A stretch of DNA of 37,952 bases from contig WLPX01000013.1 of NCBI GenBank assembly GCA_009698575.1, positions 1 through 37,952 on the forward strand, in the 5' to 3' direction. The notes below the pieces were generated by a model that saw only the letters and a list, made by a program, of their open reading frames with translations, was not told the DNA's origin and did not search any database. The stretch is from Actinomycetota bacterium (lineage in GTDB: Bacteria; Actinomycetota; Actinomycetes; S36-B12; UBA5976). This document shows positions 26,365 to 35,592 of this stretch, piece by piece. Position numbers and translations under genes: made by a program. How positions within the stretch are numbered: position 1 is the first letter of the stretch; every line of letters starts with the position of its first letter.

Positions 26365-27473
26365 TGAGCGCCCCAAATAAGTCCTTTGACCCAGTAGAAG
26401 TAACAACGCTGTCTGCTAAAGCCCTGGCTGGGTTTGTAAAGGATGCGGTTTCTGCAATTTCCGCAGCAAGTAACTTGGACGAACTTAAAGAGGTGCGCTT
26501 AGCTCACACTGGCGATCGCTCACCGCTATCTTTGGCAAATCGCGAAATTGGCGCGTTACCACCTGCTGCTAAAGCCGAAGCCGGCAAGCGAATGGGCGAG
26601 TCCCGTGGCGCGGTAAATGAGGCATTAGCAAAGCGCACTGCGGAACTCGAAGCCCTGCGCGATGCCGCATTACTTGCCGAAGAATCCGTCGATGTAACTA
26701 TCGCAACTGGGGTTCGCGCTCAAGGTGGACGTCATCCATTAACAACTATTCAAGAACAGATCACAGATGTTTTCGTGGCACTTGGTTACGAACTTGCCGA
26801 AGGTCCCGAAGTTGAATCCGAATGGCTTAATTTCGATGCCTTAAACATCGCGCCAGATCATCCAGCTCGCACTATGCAGGACACCTTCTTTATTGGCAGC
26901 GAAGATTCCGGGATCGTACTTCGCACCCATACCTCACCAGTGCAAATTCGCTCCATGCTTACGCGCGAATTACCAATTTATGTAATCTGCCCGGGCCGAG
27001 TTTTCCGCACTGACGAATTAGATTCCACGCATTCGCCGGTGTTCCATCAAGTCGAAGGTCTAGTTGTCGATAAGGGCATCACTATGGCTGACTTAAAGGG
27101 AACTTTGAATCACTTTGCCCAAGCCATGTTTGGTGAAGGCATTGTTACTCGACTTCGGCCTTCATACTTTCCATTCACTGAACCATCTGCTGAAGTTGAT
27201 TTACAGTGCTTCGTATGCCGGGGCGCATCAGTTGATAACCCAGATGCGCCATGTCGCACTTGCCGCAGTGAAGGTTGGATCGAATGGGGTGGCTGTGGCA
27301 TGGTCAATCCAAAAGTTTTAGTGGCATCAGGTATTGATCCCGAGGTTTACACCGGCTTTGCCTTTGGCATGGGTCTGGAACGAACTTTAATGTTCCGTCA
27401 CGGCATTACTGACATGCGCGACATGGTCGAAGGCGATGTTCGATTCACTCGCGCATTTGGATTGGGCGTCTGA
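26364..27473 (+). CDS. pheS: Phenylalanyl-tRNA synthetase alpha subunit
   Basis: PheS carries the aminoacylation site of the alpha2beta2 enzyme. The start chosen is GTG at 26364, giving 369 residues beginning VSAPNKSFDPVEV. An open frame extends 32 codons further upstream, but that part lies inside the previous gene and does not look like PheS. The N-terminal coiled coil covers about 20-100. The class II core includes HPLTTIQEQITDVFVALGY, HPARTMQDTFFI, VFRTDELDSTHSPVFHQVEG and motif 3 FGMGLERTLMFRHGI with Arg340. Cysteines in QCFVCRG...CRTCRSEGW resemble a small zinc-like knuckle seen in actinobacterial PheS. The TGATG overlap couples it to pheT. Confidence 0.96.
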   Translation: MSAPNKSFDPVEVTTLSAKALAGFVKDAVSAISAASNLDELKEVRLAHTGDRSPLSLANREIGALPPAAKAEAGKRMGESRGAVNEALAKRTAELEALRDAALLAEESVDVTIATGVRAQGGRHPLTTIQEQITDVFVALGYELAEGPEVESEWLNFDALNIAPDHPARTMQDTFFIGSEDSGIVLRTHTSPVQIRSMLTRELPIYVICPGRVFRTDELDSTHSPVFHQVEGLVVDKGITMADLKGTLNHFAQAMFGEGIVTRLRPSYFPFTEPSAEVDLQCFVCRGASVDNPDAPCRTCRSEGWIEWGGCGMVNPKVLVASGIDPEVYTGFAFGMGLERTLMFRHGITDMRDMVEGDVRFTRAFGLGV

Positions 27474-29977
27474 TGAAGGTCCCAGTTTCCTGGTTACGCG
27501 AGTTTGTTGATATTCCCGAAGCGCTTTCTGGCCGCGAAGTTTCTGACTTACTTCTCGGAGTTGGCTTTGAAGTCGAAGGCGTAGACACCGTTGGCGATGT
27601 GCGCGGACCACTTGTAGTTGGTCGCGTAAAAAGCGTTGAAGAACTCACTGATTTCAAAAAACCAATTCGCTGGTGCCACGTCGAAGTCGGCGCTGCAAAT
27701 GGCAATGCTGATACTCCGGGAATTCGTGGCATTGTTTGTGGCGCTCGCAACTTCGCCGAAGGTGACTTGGTTGTTATCGCACTACCTGGCACAACACTTC
27801 CAGGTGACTTCACAATTGCCACGCGTGAAACTTACGGCCATGTTTCCGATGGCATGATTTGTTCAGTTCGCGAACTTGGAATTGGCGATGAACATGATGG
27901 CATTTTGGTTTTGCCCGCAGGCTCAGCTACGCCAGGTGATAACGCATTCCCAATTTTGGGTCTAGGCGATGAAGTTATGGATTTAGCAGTAACGCCCGAT
28001 CGTGGATATGCATTGAGTATGCGTGGCATGGCTCGGGAAGCTGCAATTGCCCAAGGTATTTCATTTACTGATCCTGGAACCCAACTTGCGCAATTGCCAG
28101 AGGCTGGGGGATCTGCAGTTCAAGCAGCAAGCGATGATTACCAGGCCTGCGACCTATTAGTTTTGCGCACCCTGGGTAACTACAACCCTGCGGCGCCAAC
28201 TCCAGATTTCATCAAGGCTCGACTTGCTGCCGTTGGCGTGCGTTCTATTTCACTTGCAGTTGACCTAACTAACTATGTGATGTTTGAACTAGGTCAACCA
28301 CTTCATGCATTCGATGCTGACAAAGTGACCGGAACTATTCGGGCTCGACGCGCCAAAAAGGGTGAAGTACTAGAAACTCTTGATGGCGTAACTCGTAACC
28401 TGACACCAGAAGATTTAGTAATTGCTGATGATGCGCGCGTATTGTCACTGGCTGGTGTCATGGGTGGTGCTTACAGCGAGATCTCAGATGCAACTACTCG
28501 TGTAGTCCTTGAGGCAGCGCACTTCAATCCAACTGAGATTGCTCGCATGAGTCGTCGCCACAAACTATCCTCGGAAGCATCGCGTCGCCTAGAGCGCGGA
28601 GTCGATCGCATGCTGCCACCAGTTTCATCAGCGCGATTCGCAGAACTCTTAATGGCACATGGCGGCGCAACTTTTGAAGGAACTTCCGGTGTTGAACAGG
28701 CACCAAACCCAATTGTGATTGCTTTTGATCCGCAACTTCCCGGACGCATTGCAGGGCATTCTTACGACGCTTCGAATGTCGAAAAGATTTTGATGTCACT
28801 TGGTTGCGTTGTTGATAGTTCAAAGAGCCTGTGGTCAGTTCGCATTCCGTCTTGGCGTCCAGATCTAGCTGCAGCTATTGATTTAGTCGAAGAAGTTATC
28901 CGAATTGATGGATATGAAAACGTGCCAGCAACTGTGCCAACTGCGCCTGCGGGTCGAGGCCTTACGGAATTACAAAAACTACAGCGTCGTGCCGGACTGC
29001 ATCTTGCGGGTCGGGGACTAGTTGAAGTTCGCAATTACCCATTCGTAGGGGTAGCTGAATTTGATGCACTTGGAATTCCAGCTAACGATTCTCGTCGTCA
29101 CGCAGTCCAGCTAGCGAACGCCTTGTCTGACGAGCAGCCATTGATGCGAACCACATTGCTACCAGGATTGACCGGAGCGCTAGCCCGAAACATCTCTCGT
29201 GGCTTTAATGATGCTGCACTATTTGAAATTGCATCAGTTAGTTTGCTTTCCGCTGATCAAAGCGCAACTGGTGTAACAAATCCACCGCGCCCTTCAGTAC
29301 TCCAGCGACCAAGTGCAACTGACATTGCCGCTCTTGAGGCATTGTTACCTGAGCAGCCACTTCACTTGGGCGTATTGCTGACGGGTGCCCTTAAGCCTGC
29401 TGCACTTGGGGTTAAGCAAACACCAGTTACGTGGAGCGATGCAATTGATATTGCGCTAGCTCTCGGTATTGAACTAGGCGTTGAGATTGAAGTGGCTACT
29501 GGTGATTACGCACCGTGGCATCCAGGACGTTGTGCCGCGCTTTCGATCAATGGCGAACAAATTGGCTATGCTGGCGAACTTGCGCCAAGGGCTTTGGAAA
29601 ACTTAGGTCTTCCAAAACGCGCAGTTGCATTAGAGCTAAATCTTTCCGCATTACTTGCCGCCGCAAATGTAGTTGCATCCGCTCCTGCAATTTGGACTTT
29701 CCCAGTTGCCAAAGAAGACATTGCACTTGTCGTTAAAGCTGATGTTGTGGCTACAGATGTTATGAAAGTAGTGCGCAATGCTGCCGGGGAGTTGCTTGAG
29801 GACATTCGCTTGTTTGATGTCTATGAAGGTTCCCAAGTTGCAGATGGCCACAAGTCTTTAGCCTTTGCCCTTAGATTCCGCGCCCAAGATCGCACGCTTG
29901 CCGCCGAAGAAGTAGCTGCTGCCCGCCAAGCTGGCGTTGATGCTGCAGCCAAGGCCTTCGGTGCCACGCTTCGCTAA
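27473..29977 (+). CDS. pheT: Phenylalanyl-tRNA synthetase beta subunit
   Basis: PheT binds tRNA(Phe) and edits mischarged Tyr-tRNA. The 834 residues have the full bacterial layout: N-terminal MKVPVSWLREFVDIP, an EMAP/OB tRNA-binding domain (about 40-155; GIVCGARNFAEGDLV), the B3/B4 editing domain (about 215-390; VDLTNYVMFELGQPLHAFDAD, split here as LTNYVMFELGQPLHAFD), the B5 domain (about 410-480), a catalytic-like core, and the C-terminal FDX-ACB domain (about 740-834; VAKEDIALVVK, LAFALRFRAQDRTL). Its end overlaps by four bases the 3' end of the convergent CPBP gene. Confidence 0.97.
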   Translation: MKVPVSWLREFVDIPEALSGREVSDLLLGVGFEVEGVDTVGDVRGPLVVGRVKSVEELTDFKKPIRWCHVEVGAANGNADTPGIRGIVCGARNFAEGDLVVIALPGTTLPGDFTIATRETYGHVSDGMICSVRELGIGDEHDGILVLPAGSATPGDNAFPILGLGDEVMDLAVTPDRGYALSMRGMAREAAIAQGISFTDPGTQLAQLPEAGGSAVQAASDDYQACDLLVLRTLGNYNPAAPTPDFIKARLAAVGVRSISLAVDLTNYVMFELGQPLHAFDADKVTGTIRARRAKKGEVLETLDGVTRNLTPEDLVIADDARVLSLAGVMGGAYSEISDATTRVVLEAAHFNPTEIARMSRRHKLSSEASRRLERGVDRMLPPVSSARFAELLMAHGGATFEGTSGVEQAPNPIVIAFDPQLPGRIAGHSYDASNVEKILMSLGCVVDSSKSLWSVRIPSWRPDLAAAIDLVEEVIRIDGYENVPATVPTAPAGRGLTELQKLQRRAGLHLAGRGLVEVRNYPFVGVAEFDALGIPANDSRRHAVQLANALSDEQPLMRTTLLPGLTGALARNISRGFNDAALFEIASVSLLSADQSATGVTNPPRPSVLQRPSATDIAALEALLPEQPLHLGVLLTGALKPAALGVKQTPVTWSDAIDIALALGIELGVEIEVATGDYAPWHPGRCAALSINGEQIGYAGELAPRALENLGLPKRAVALELNLSALLAAANVVASAPAIWTFPVAKEDIALVVKADVVATDVMKVVRNAAGELLEDIRLFDVYEGSQVADGHKSLAFALRFRAQDRTLAAEEVAAARQAGVDAAAKAFGATLR

Positions 29978-30606
29978 AGCTTTTTTACCCCAGTCAGTAG
30001 CAACATAGTGATGATCGGGACATCCTGAACAAAGTGCATGATCCAAGCCCACCCAAGACCGCCGGTATCAAACACACTTTGGGCTGCAATTACACCAAGA
30101 AAAGTCGCCATTGCAACGCCAGATAGCTTTCCTGGATTGCCAAAGTAATGTGGAATTCCAAAAAGCAATCCGGAAAGAATCACGACAATAACGGGACCAG
30201 CAACATTGGTCATTGATTGCATGATTGCCGCACGGAAAATTAGTTCTTCAGTGAGGGCATTCATGGCCGACAGTGGTAGCGCGAATAAGGTGAAACGAAG
30301 CAGTAACGACTTATCGACTTCTTTTCCTCTAACAACCTGCATGTACACAACGAGTGATGTCACCGCGAACGCAATCAGCGTGAATGCACCGTAGTTCGCC
30401 CCTATGAAGTTATCTGCAGGAGCCTTAAGATCACCCAACCTATAAATTGAAGTGTTGGGGCTCGCGGCGAGAGCCATTGAGCTGATTGCAATTGCCCCAA
30501 GCAACGTGATGATTTGGTAGCGGACAATGGACTGGCTCCGCTTGCCAACAGTGAGCAAAAAGAGCGCGCCAACAATGGGTAAACCGATTCCGAGTAACCA
30601 AGCCAC
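29974..30606 (-). CDS. CPBP-family intramembrane metalloprotease
   Basis: The 210 residues are strongly hydrophobic, with about six membrane segments. They carry the three CPBP (Abi/CAAX protease-like) motifs: Glu120-Glu121-x3-Arg125 in LTEELIFRAAI, Phe149-x3-His153 in FGIPHYFG, and His191-x3-Asp195 in HFVQDV. The family includes Rce1-type proteases and bacteriocin-immunity proteins; the substrate here is unknown. The start is GTG at 30606, with a leaderless -10 seven bases upstream. It converges on pheT and diverges from argC, with 68 bases between the two start codons. It breaks the otherwise conserved pheT-argC order. Confidence 0.85.
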   Translation of the reverse strand: MAWLLGIGLPIVGALFLLTVGKRSQSIVRYQIITLLGAIAISSMALAASPNTSIYRLGDLKAPADNFIGANYGAFTLIAFAVTSLVVYMQVVRGKEVDKSLLLRFTLFALPLSAMNALTEELIFRAAIMQSMTNVAGPVIVVILSGLLFGIPHYFGNPGKLSGVAMATFLGVIAAQSVFDTGGLGWAWIMHFVQDVPIITMLLLTGVKKL

Positions 30607-30618
30607 GCCTGAAGCCTA
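30604..30618 (-). promoter_or_regulatory. Leaderless promoter of the CPBP gene
   Basis: Read on the minus strand, TAGGCTTCAGGCGTG has the -10 TAGGCT, six bases and the GTG start. It differs from the rpe start region (15889-15903) at one base of fifteen. No ribosome site is present. Confidence 0.55.
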
Positions 30619-30638
30619 TCCCCTCAAACCTTAAAGTA

Positions 30639-30675
30639 TTGTGTATTTATGCGATTATGCGTATAATTATGCATA
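30639..30675 (+). promoter_or_regulatory. argC promoter with ArgR operator-like repeats, leaderless
   Basis: TTGTGT (30639-30644), a 17-base spacer and a perfect TATAAT (30662-30667) form a strong promoter. A start seven to eight bases later is at the argC ATG (30675). TTATGC occurs three times across it (30647-30652, 30655-30660, 30667-30672), and ATTAT-N4-ATAAT (30654-30667) is palindromic. These resemble AT-rich ARG boxes, and argR is in the same operon, so arginine repression at the promoter is likely. Confidence 0.65.
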
Positions 30676-31718
30676 TGAGTAACACCATTACTAAAGCAGC
30701 AATTGTTGGGGCCTCGGGTTACGCCGGCGCAGAACTGATTCGAATCATTCACGCCCACCCGTATTTTGAATTGGGAGCCCTTGCTGCCGGAGCTAATGCT
30801 GGTGCCAAGCTCACCGATGTACACCCACAATTTTCCAGCGTTGCGGAATTAGCATCCAAGGTATTTGTTGCATCCACGCCAGCCGAACTAGCCGGCCATG
30901 ATTTAGTTTTTCTTGCGCTACCACATGGTCAATCTGCTGAATTGATTGCACAACTTCCAACGGATATTCAAATCGTAGATCTTGGCGCAGATTTTCGGTT
31001 AGAAGACGATAAAGATTGGCACACCTATTACGGGGGAGCGTACGCCGGATCTTGGACTTATGGAATTCCAGAGGTTCATGGCCAACGCGCAAAAATTTCG
31101 GGTAGCACTCGGGTTGCTAACCCTGGTTGCTACGCAACTGCAATCGAACTTGGCTTAGCGCCGTTACTTGGCGCAAACCTAATTGAAACTAACGACATCA
31201 TTGTGGTGGCAGCATCCGGAACTTCGGGTGCTGGACGTACTGCCAAAGTAAATTTGCTTAACAGTGAAGTCGCTGGCTCTATGTCCACGTACAAAGTTGG
31301 TGGCACCCATCAGCACACTCCTGAAATTGAACAGATGCTAAGTCATGTTGCTGGAGCTGATGTGCAGATTAACTTCACGCCAATGTTGGCACCAATGCCA
31401 AGAGGTATTTTGGCAACATTAAGCGTTAAAACTTCCCAAGGGGCCCCAATGCTTCGCACTGCAATGCAGGATTACTACGCAGGCGAGGCATTTATCACTG
31501 TATTGCCAGAAGGCCAACTTCCAGTTACAGCATCCACGCTTGGTTCTAATGCAGTTCACATCCAAGTCGCCAAAGACGATCGCACTAATCGCGCCACAGT
31601 TATTGTGGCAATCGATAATTTGATTAAGGGCGCAGCCGGACAAGCCGTGCAAAATGCTAATTTGATTTGCGGGTACGACGAAACAACTGGGCTTTCGGCA
31701 ATCGGGGTTGCGCCATGA
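30675..31718 (+). CDS. argC: N-acetyl-gamma-glutamyl-phosphate reductase
   Basis: ArgC reduces N-acetylglutamyl phosphate with NADPH, the third step to ornithine. The start is ATG at 30675 (MSNTITKAAIVGASGYAGAE); upstream in-frame TTG and ATG codons lie inside the promoter. The 347 residues have the Rossmann strand AAIVGASGYAGAELIRII, DLVFLALPHGQSAELI, the active-site Cys152 in VANPGCYATAIELG, and GTSGAGRTAKV. It opens an ATGA-linked arg run. argJ, which follows argC in most actinobacteria, is not here. Confidence 0.96.
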   Translation: MSNTITKAAIVGASGYAGAELIRIIHAHPYFELGALAAGANAGAKLTDVHPQFSSVAELASKVFVASTPAELAGHDLVFLALPHGQSAELIAQLPTDIQIVDLGADFRLEDDKDWHTYYGGAYAGSWTYGIPEVHGQRAKISGSTRVANPGCYATAIELGLAPLLGANLIETNDIIVVAASGTSGAGRTAKVNLLNSEVAGSMSTYKVGGTHQHTPEIEQMLSHVAGADVQINFTPMLAPMPRGILATLSVKTSQGAPMLRTAMQDYYAGEAFITVLPEGQLPVTASTLGSNAVHIQVAKDDRTNRATVIVAIDNLIKGAAGQAVQNANLICGYDETTGLSAIGVAP

Positions 31719-32476
31719 CGGTGGTAATCAAGTTTGGCGGGAACGCCATGGTTGATGCACATGCGCTACAAGCGTTTGTTTCTGGGGTTAAGGATTTGAT
31801 AAGCGCTGGAGCAAAACCAGTTGTTGTGCATGGTGGTGGCCCGCAAATTTCTGCCGGGCTAAAGGCTGCAGGAATAGTTTCTGAGTTCAAAGGTGGCTAT
31901 CGCGTAACTACCAGTGAAGCCGTCACTGTGGTGCGAGACGTTTTGGTTAACCAAGTAAATCGTGAGTTAGTCCAGCACTTAAATGCCAGTGAAGTTTCCG
32001 CAGTTTCAATGCCAGGTGATGTTGATGGGTTGTTAACTGCCGAACATCGCACGGTACTTGTTGACGGCGTACCAACTGATATCGGATTAGTTGGGGAAGT
32101 AGTTGCAGTTGCTGTAGATCAAATCAATGACGCAGTCGCAGGTGCCCAGGTGCCAGTAATTTCAACTGCTGCCCGCGCAGCTGACGGACAACTGTTTAAC
32201 GTCAATGCCGATACCGCAACTTCGGCTGTGGCGATTGCACTGGAAGCCAGCGAAATGATCATGCTTACTGATGTGCCTGGGGTTTACGCAAACTGGCCAG
32301 ATCGCGATTCTTTGATAACCAAGATGACAGCCGCGGAACTAACAGTTCTGCTGCCCAAGTTAGAAACCGGCATGGTTCCCAAGATGGAAGCCTGTTTGCG
32401 AGCAATTGCCGGCGGCATTCCGTTAGTTCGGGTTGTCGGCAATTTAACGGATCAAGGAACCCAGGTGATCGCATGA
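31715..32476 (+). CDS. argB: Acetylglutamate kinase (short form)
   Basis: ArgB phosphorylates N-acetylglutamate. The start is ATG at 31715, overlapping argC (ATGA), giving 253 residues beginning MTVVIKFGGNAMVDAHALQ. An upstream in-frame TTG (31667) lies inside argC. Core motifs are VIKFGGNAM, PVVVHGGGPQIS, FNVNADTATSAVAIAL, MLTDVPGVY and LETGMVPKMEACL. There is no N-terminal helix before the first strand, and the end (VVGNLTDQGTQVIA) lacks the HxLLLELFTxxGxGT segment. The N-helix is tied to hexamers and arginine feedback, so this enzyme may be dimeric and not feedback-inhibited; that is inference. Confidence 0.93.
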   Translation: MTVVIKFGGNAMVDAHALQAFVSGVKDLISAGAKPVVVHGGGPQISAGLKAAGIVSEFKGGYRVTTSEAVTVVRDVLVNQVNRELVQHLNASEVSAVSMPGDVDGLLTAEHRTVLVDGVPTDIGLVGEVVAVAVDQINDAVAGAQVPVISTAARAADGQLFNVNADTATSAVAIALEASEMIMLTDVPGVYANWPDRDSLITKMTAAELTVLLPKLETGMVPKMEACLRAIAGGIPLVRVVGNLTDQGTQVIA

Positions 32477-33648
32477 GCGAGACAACTCAAGGTCAAGATC
32501 GTTGGAACGCATCGTTAATGCCCAATTACGGCACCCCAAACTTAGTTTTAGATCATGGCAAGGGTGCCACAGTCTGGGATGTCGATGGCAAGAAATACAT
32601 CGATTTCTTAGCAGGTATTGCAGTTAACATTTTGGGTCATGCGCATCCAGCTTTGATCGAAGCAGTTACCAAACAAATGTCCACCCTTGGCCACACCAGC
32701 AACTTTGCGGCACATCGGCCTGGGCTAGATCTAGCTGAGAAACTAATTGAAATTTCAGGTCGTCCCGGAAAAGTTTTCTTCTGCAATTCCGGTACCGAAG
32801 CCAACGAAGCGGCAATCAAGCTATCTCGCTTAACTGGGAAATCCCACATCGTTAGCTTGCATGGAAGTTTTCATGGCCGAACTATGGGAGCAATCGCACT
32901 TACTGGACAGCCAAAGAAGTACAAACCATTTCAACCACTTATGCCTGATGTTTCCTTCATAGCGCCAAATGATGTTTCCGACTTAGAACCGGGCATTAAT
33001 AGCAAAACTGCTGCGCTTTGGCTTGAGCCAATCATGGGCGAGGGCGGCGTCATGCCACTTACTTCGGATTACATGAACGCTGCTCGTGCCGTCACGACAA
33101 AGCACAATGCAATGTTTGTAGTAGATGAAGTGCAAACGGGCATTGCTCGCACTGGATCGTGGTTTGCATATCAAAATGTTGGAGTAGATCCGGATGTGCT
33201 GCTACTTGCCAAGGGCCTAGGTGGCGGATTTCCAATTGGCGCCATGATTGCCTACGGCGAATACCCAGACTTAATGACCCAGGGACTACATGGCACCACT
33301 TATGGCGGCAATGCCGTTGCTTGCGCGGCAGCGCTTGCCGTCTTAGAAACCGTAGAACGTGAAGACTTAATGTCGCGCGCAAAATTTATCGAGTCTGAAT
33401 TCGTATCCCGTATTTCAACCGCTCCTGGAGTTGAGCAAGTCCGTGGGGCTGGCGCAATGCTTGGAGTAGTCCTAACTCATGAGAATGCAGCTGCTGTTGA
33501 AGCAAAGTCGCGTGAGCTTGGCTTAATCATTAATGCCCCGCTACCAAATGTGTTACGCATCGTTCCGCCATTGGTAATTACGGATGCGGACCTACATGCA
33601 GGTATTGAGTTATTGACTCAGGCTCTTGGGGAGTGTGAGCAATTATGA
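32473..33648 (+). CDS. argD: Acetylornithine aminotransferase
   Basis: ArgD transfers an amino group from glutamate to N-acetylglutamate semialdehyde, using PLP. The 391 residues contain GKKYIDFLAGIAVNILGHAH, FFCNSGTEANEAAIKLSR, SLHGSFHGRTMGAIALTGQP, FVVDEVQTGIARTG and the PLP lysine Lys247 in LLAKGLGGGFPIGAM. The gene overlaps argB (ATGA) and argR (ATGA). argF normally lies between argD and argR in this group and is missing. Confidence 0.96.
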   Translation: MSETTQGQDRWNASLMPNYGTPNLVLDHGKGATVWDVDGKKYIDFLAGIAVNILGHAHPALIEAVTKQMSTLGHTSNFAAHRPGLDLAEKLIEISGRPGKVFFCNSGTEANEAAIKLSRLTGKSHIVSLHGSFHGRTMGAIALTGQPKKYKPFQPLMPDVSFIAPNDVSDLEPGINSKTAALWLEPIMGEGGVMPLTSDYMNAARAVTTKHNAMFVVDEVQTGIARTGSWFAYQNVGVDPDVLLLAKGLGGGFPIGAMIAYGEYPDLMTQGLHGTTYGGNAVACAAALAVLETVEREDLMSRAKFIESEFVSRISTAPGVEQVRGAGAMLGVVLTHENAAAVEAKSRELGLIINAPLPNVLRIVPPLVITDADLHAGIELLTQALGECEQL

Positions 33649-34115
33649 CGAACCGAGCATCACGTCTTGCCTTGATCCAAGAAATAATTTCCGTCAATAA
33701 CGTTTCCTCACAAGCCGAAATAGTGTTATTGCTTGCTCGCAAAGGTGTGACTGTAACGCAAGCTACGTTAAGTCGTGACCTGGAGATTTTGGGCGCTGTA
33801 AAGATTACAAAAGGTGCCGCTGGCTTGTGTTACGCAATCCCAGATGATGGCACCGGAGCACCGATTACTAGAGATGCTTCTAGATTGGCGCGCGCAATGA
33901 CTGAACTTGCAGCCAGTGTTGATTACTCAGCAAACATTGTTGTGGTTCGGACTTCACCAGGTGCAGCAAGTTACTTGGCCTCAACTATTGATCGCAGTGG
34001 CTTGGATTCGATCATCGGAACCGTTGCCGGAGATGACACCGTGATGTTGGTAACTCGCGACCCTGCTGGGGGAGCATCGGTGTGTCAGGAACTTCAAGAC
34101 TTAGCTAGAGCGTAA
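33645..34115 (+). CDS. argR: Arginine repressor
   Basis: ArgR is the hexameric arginine-sensing repressor of arg genes. The 156 residues have a winged helix domain (about 1-75) with recognition helix TQATLSRDLEIL containing Ser43-Arg44, and a C-terminal oligomer domain with the arginine site GTVAGDDTVMLV (Asp130, Asp131). Starting by ATGA overlap inside argD means it is made from the transcript it probably controls, so it should be self-regulated through the argC promoter. Confidence 0.95.
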   Translation: MTNRASRLALIQEIISVNNVSSQAEIVLLLARKGVTVTQATLSRDLEILGAVKITKGAAGLCYAIPDDGTGAPITRDASRLARAMTELAASVDYSANIVVVRTSPGAASYLASTIDRSGLDSIIGTVAGDDTVMLVTRDPAGGASVCQELQDLARA

Positions 34116-34154
34116 ACAACCGAGACAATAGAAGTGAATTAAGGGAGAGCAATC

Positions 34155-35588
34155 GTGAGTAGCAACACTAGCGACGCCAGACTTTGGGGCGCACGTTTTG
34201 CATCTGGGCCGAGTGATGCCATGGCGAATTTAAGCGCATCAGTTCACTTTGATTGGGTGCTGGCACCTTATGACATTGCGCAAAGTAAAGCCCACGCTCG
34301 AGTCCTACATACCGCTGGCTTACTTACCAAAGACGAGCTAAAGACCATGCTGGCGGGCTTAGACACTTTGCTCGAAAACGCTGCATCCGGAAAATTCATT
34401 CCAACCCCAGCCGATGAAGATGTGCACAGCGCACTCGAGCGCGGTTTGATCGAAACGATTGGCCCAGAAGTTGGTGGCAAGCTGCGTGCGGGCCGTAGCC
34501 GTAACGATCAAGTTTCTACTGACTTGCGTATGTATCTGCGTAATAACGCTCGCCTGCTTGCTGTGGCGGTCTGTGAACTGCAATCAGCGCTGTTAGCGCA
34601 AGCAACTGCGCATGTGGATCATCCAGCCCCAGGCTTCACGCATTTACAGCATGCCCAACCCGTTTCCTTCGGCCATGAATTAGCAAAACACGTTCACGCC
34701 TTAGCTCGTGACCTTGATCGCTTTGCCGATTGGGATAAGCGCGCAGCTAAATCGCCAATGGGTAGTGGCGCATTAGCCGGAACCAGTTTGGATCTAGATC
34801 CAGAAGCCTTAGCAAAAGATCTTGGATTCACTGGAGTAGTCGAGAATTCAATCGATGGCGTAAGTGATCGCGATTATGTTGCCGAGTTCCTGTTTGTGAC
34901 TGGCTTAATTGGCGTGCACTTATCCAGGCTGGGTGAAGAAATCTGCCTTTGGACTTCACGAGAATTTGCCTGGGCAACGTTAGATGATGCTTGGTCAACT
35001 GGCTCCTCGATCATGCCGCAGAAAAAGAATCCTGATGTGGCAGAACTTGCACGCGGAAAGTCCGGTCGGTTAATTGGCCACGTAACTGCAATCCTGACTG
35101 TTCTAAAAGGTTTGCCTTTTGCTTACAATCGCGACTTACAAGAAGACAAAGAAAGCGTGATCGACGCAATCGAGACTTTGCAACTTTTGTTACCAGCAAT
35201 GACTGGCTGTGTTGCAACTTTAAAGTTCGATACCGAAAAGATGTTGGCCAGCGCCCCGGATGGCTTTGCCCTTGCTACCGACATCGCAGAATGGGTCGTT
35301 CGTCAAGGTGTGCCGTTTCGCGAAGCCCATGAAATCGCTGGCGCTTGTGTTCGCGAAGCTGAAAAGCAGGGGACCGATCTTGCTGGTTTATCAGATGCCC
35401 AATTCGCTGCAATTCATTCAAGCCTGACGCCTGCAGTTCGCGAAGTGCTCACCGTCCAGGGATCTTTGGATTCTCGTTCCACAATCAATGGAACTGCGCC
35501 AGCATCAGTGCGCAAGCAACTGGCAACGGCAGAAAAGAATATTGCAGACCTAAAGAAATGGTCCGCAAAACTCCCACATGCCATCTAG
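34155..35588 (+). CDS. argH: Argininosuccinate lyase
   Basis: ArgH splits argininosuccinate into arginine and fumarate. The 477 residues include [53 protein letters not shown] and the flexible signature loop [20 protein letters not shown] with Ser284/Ser285. The GTG start follows GGGAG (34142-34146). It is separated from argR by 39 bases, where argG would usually sit; TTAGCT/GACAAT (34101-34129, 17-base spacer) could be a weak promoter. It is four bases from the convergent antitoxin-like gene. Confidence 0.97.
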   Translation: MSSNTSDARLWGARFASGPSDAMANLSASVHFDWVLAPYDIAQSKAHARVLHTAGLLTKDELKTMLAGLDTLLENAASGKFIPTPADEDVHSALERGLIETIGPEVGGKLRAGRSRNDQVSTDLRMYLRNNARLLAVAVCELQSALLAQATAHVDHPAPGFTHLQHAQPVSFGHELAKHVHALARDLDRFADWDKRAAKSPMGSGALAGTSLDLDPEALAKDLGFTGVVENSIDGVSDRDYVAEFLFVTGLIGVHLSRLGEEICLWTSREFAWATLDDAWSTGSSIMPQKKNPDVAELARGKSGRLIGHVTAILTVLKGLPFAYNRDLQEDKESVIDAIETLQLLLPAMTGCVATLKFDTEKMLASAPDGFALATDIAEWVVRQGVPFREAHEIAGACVREAEKQGTDLAGLSDAQFAAIHSSLTPAVREVLTVQGSLDSRSTINGTAPASVRKQLATAEKNIADLKKWSAKLPHAI

Positions 35589-35592
35589 AAAT

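Noticed and set aside
31667..31714. Upstream in-frame start for argB
   Set aside because: It lies inside argC, adds residues unlike ArgB, and ATG 31715 has the standard ATGA overlap.
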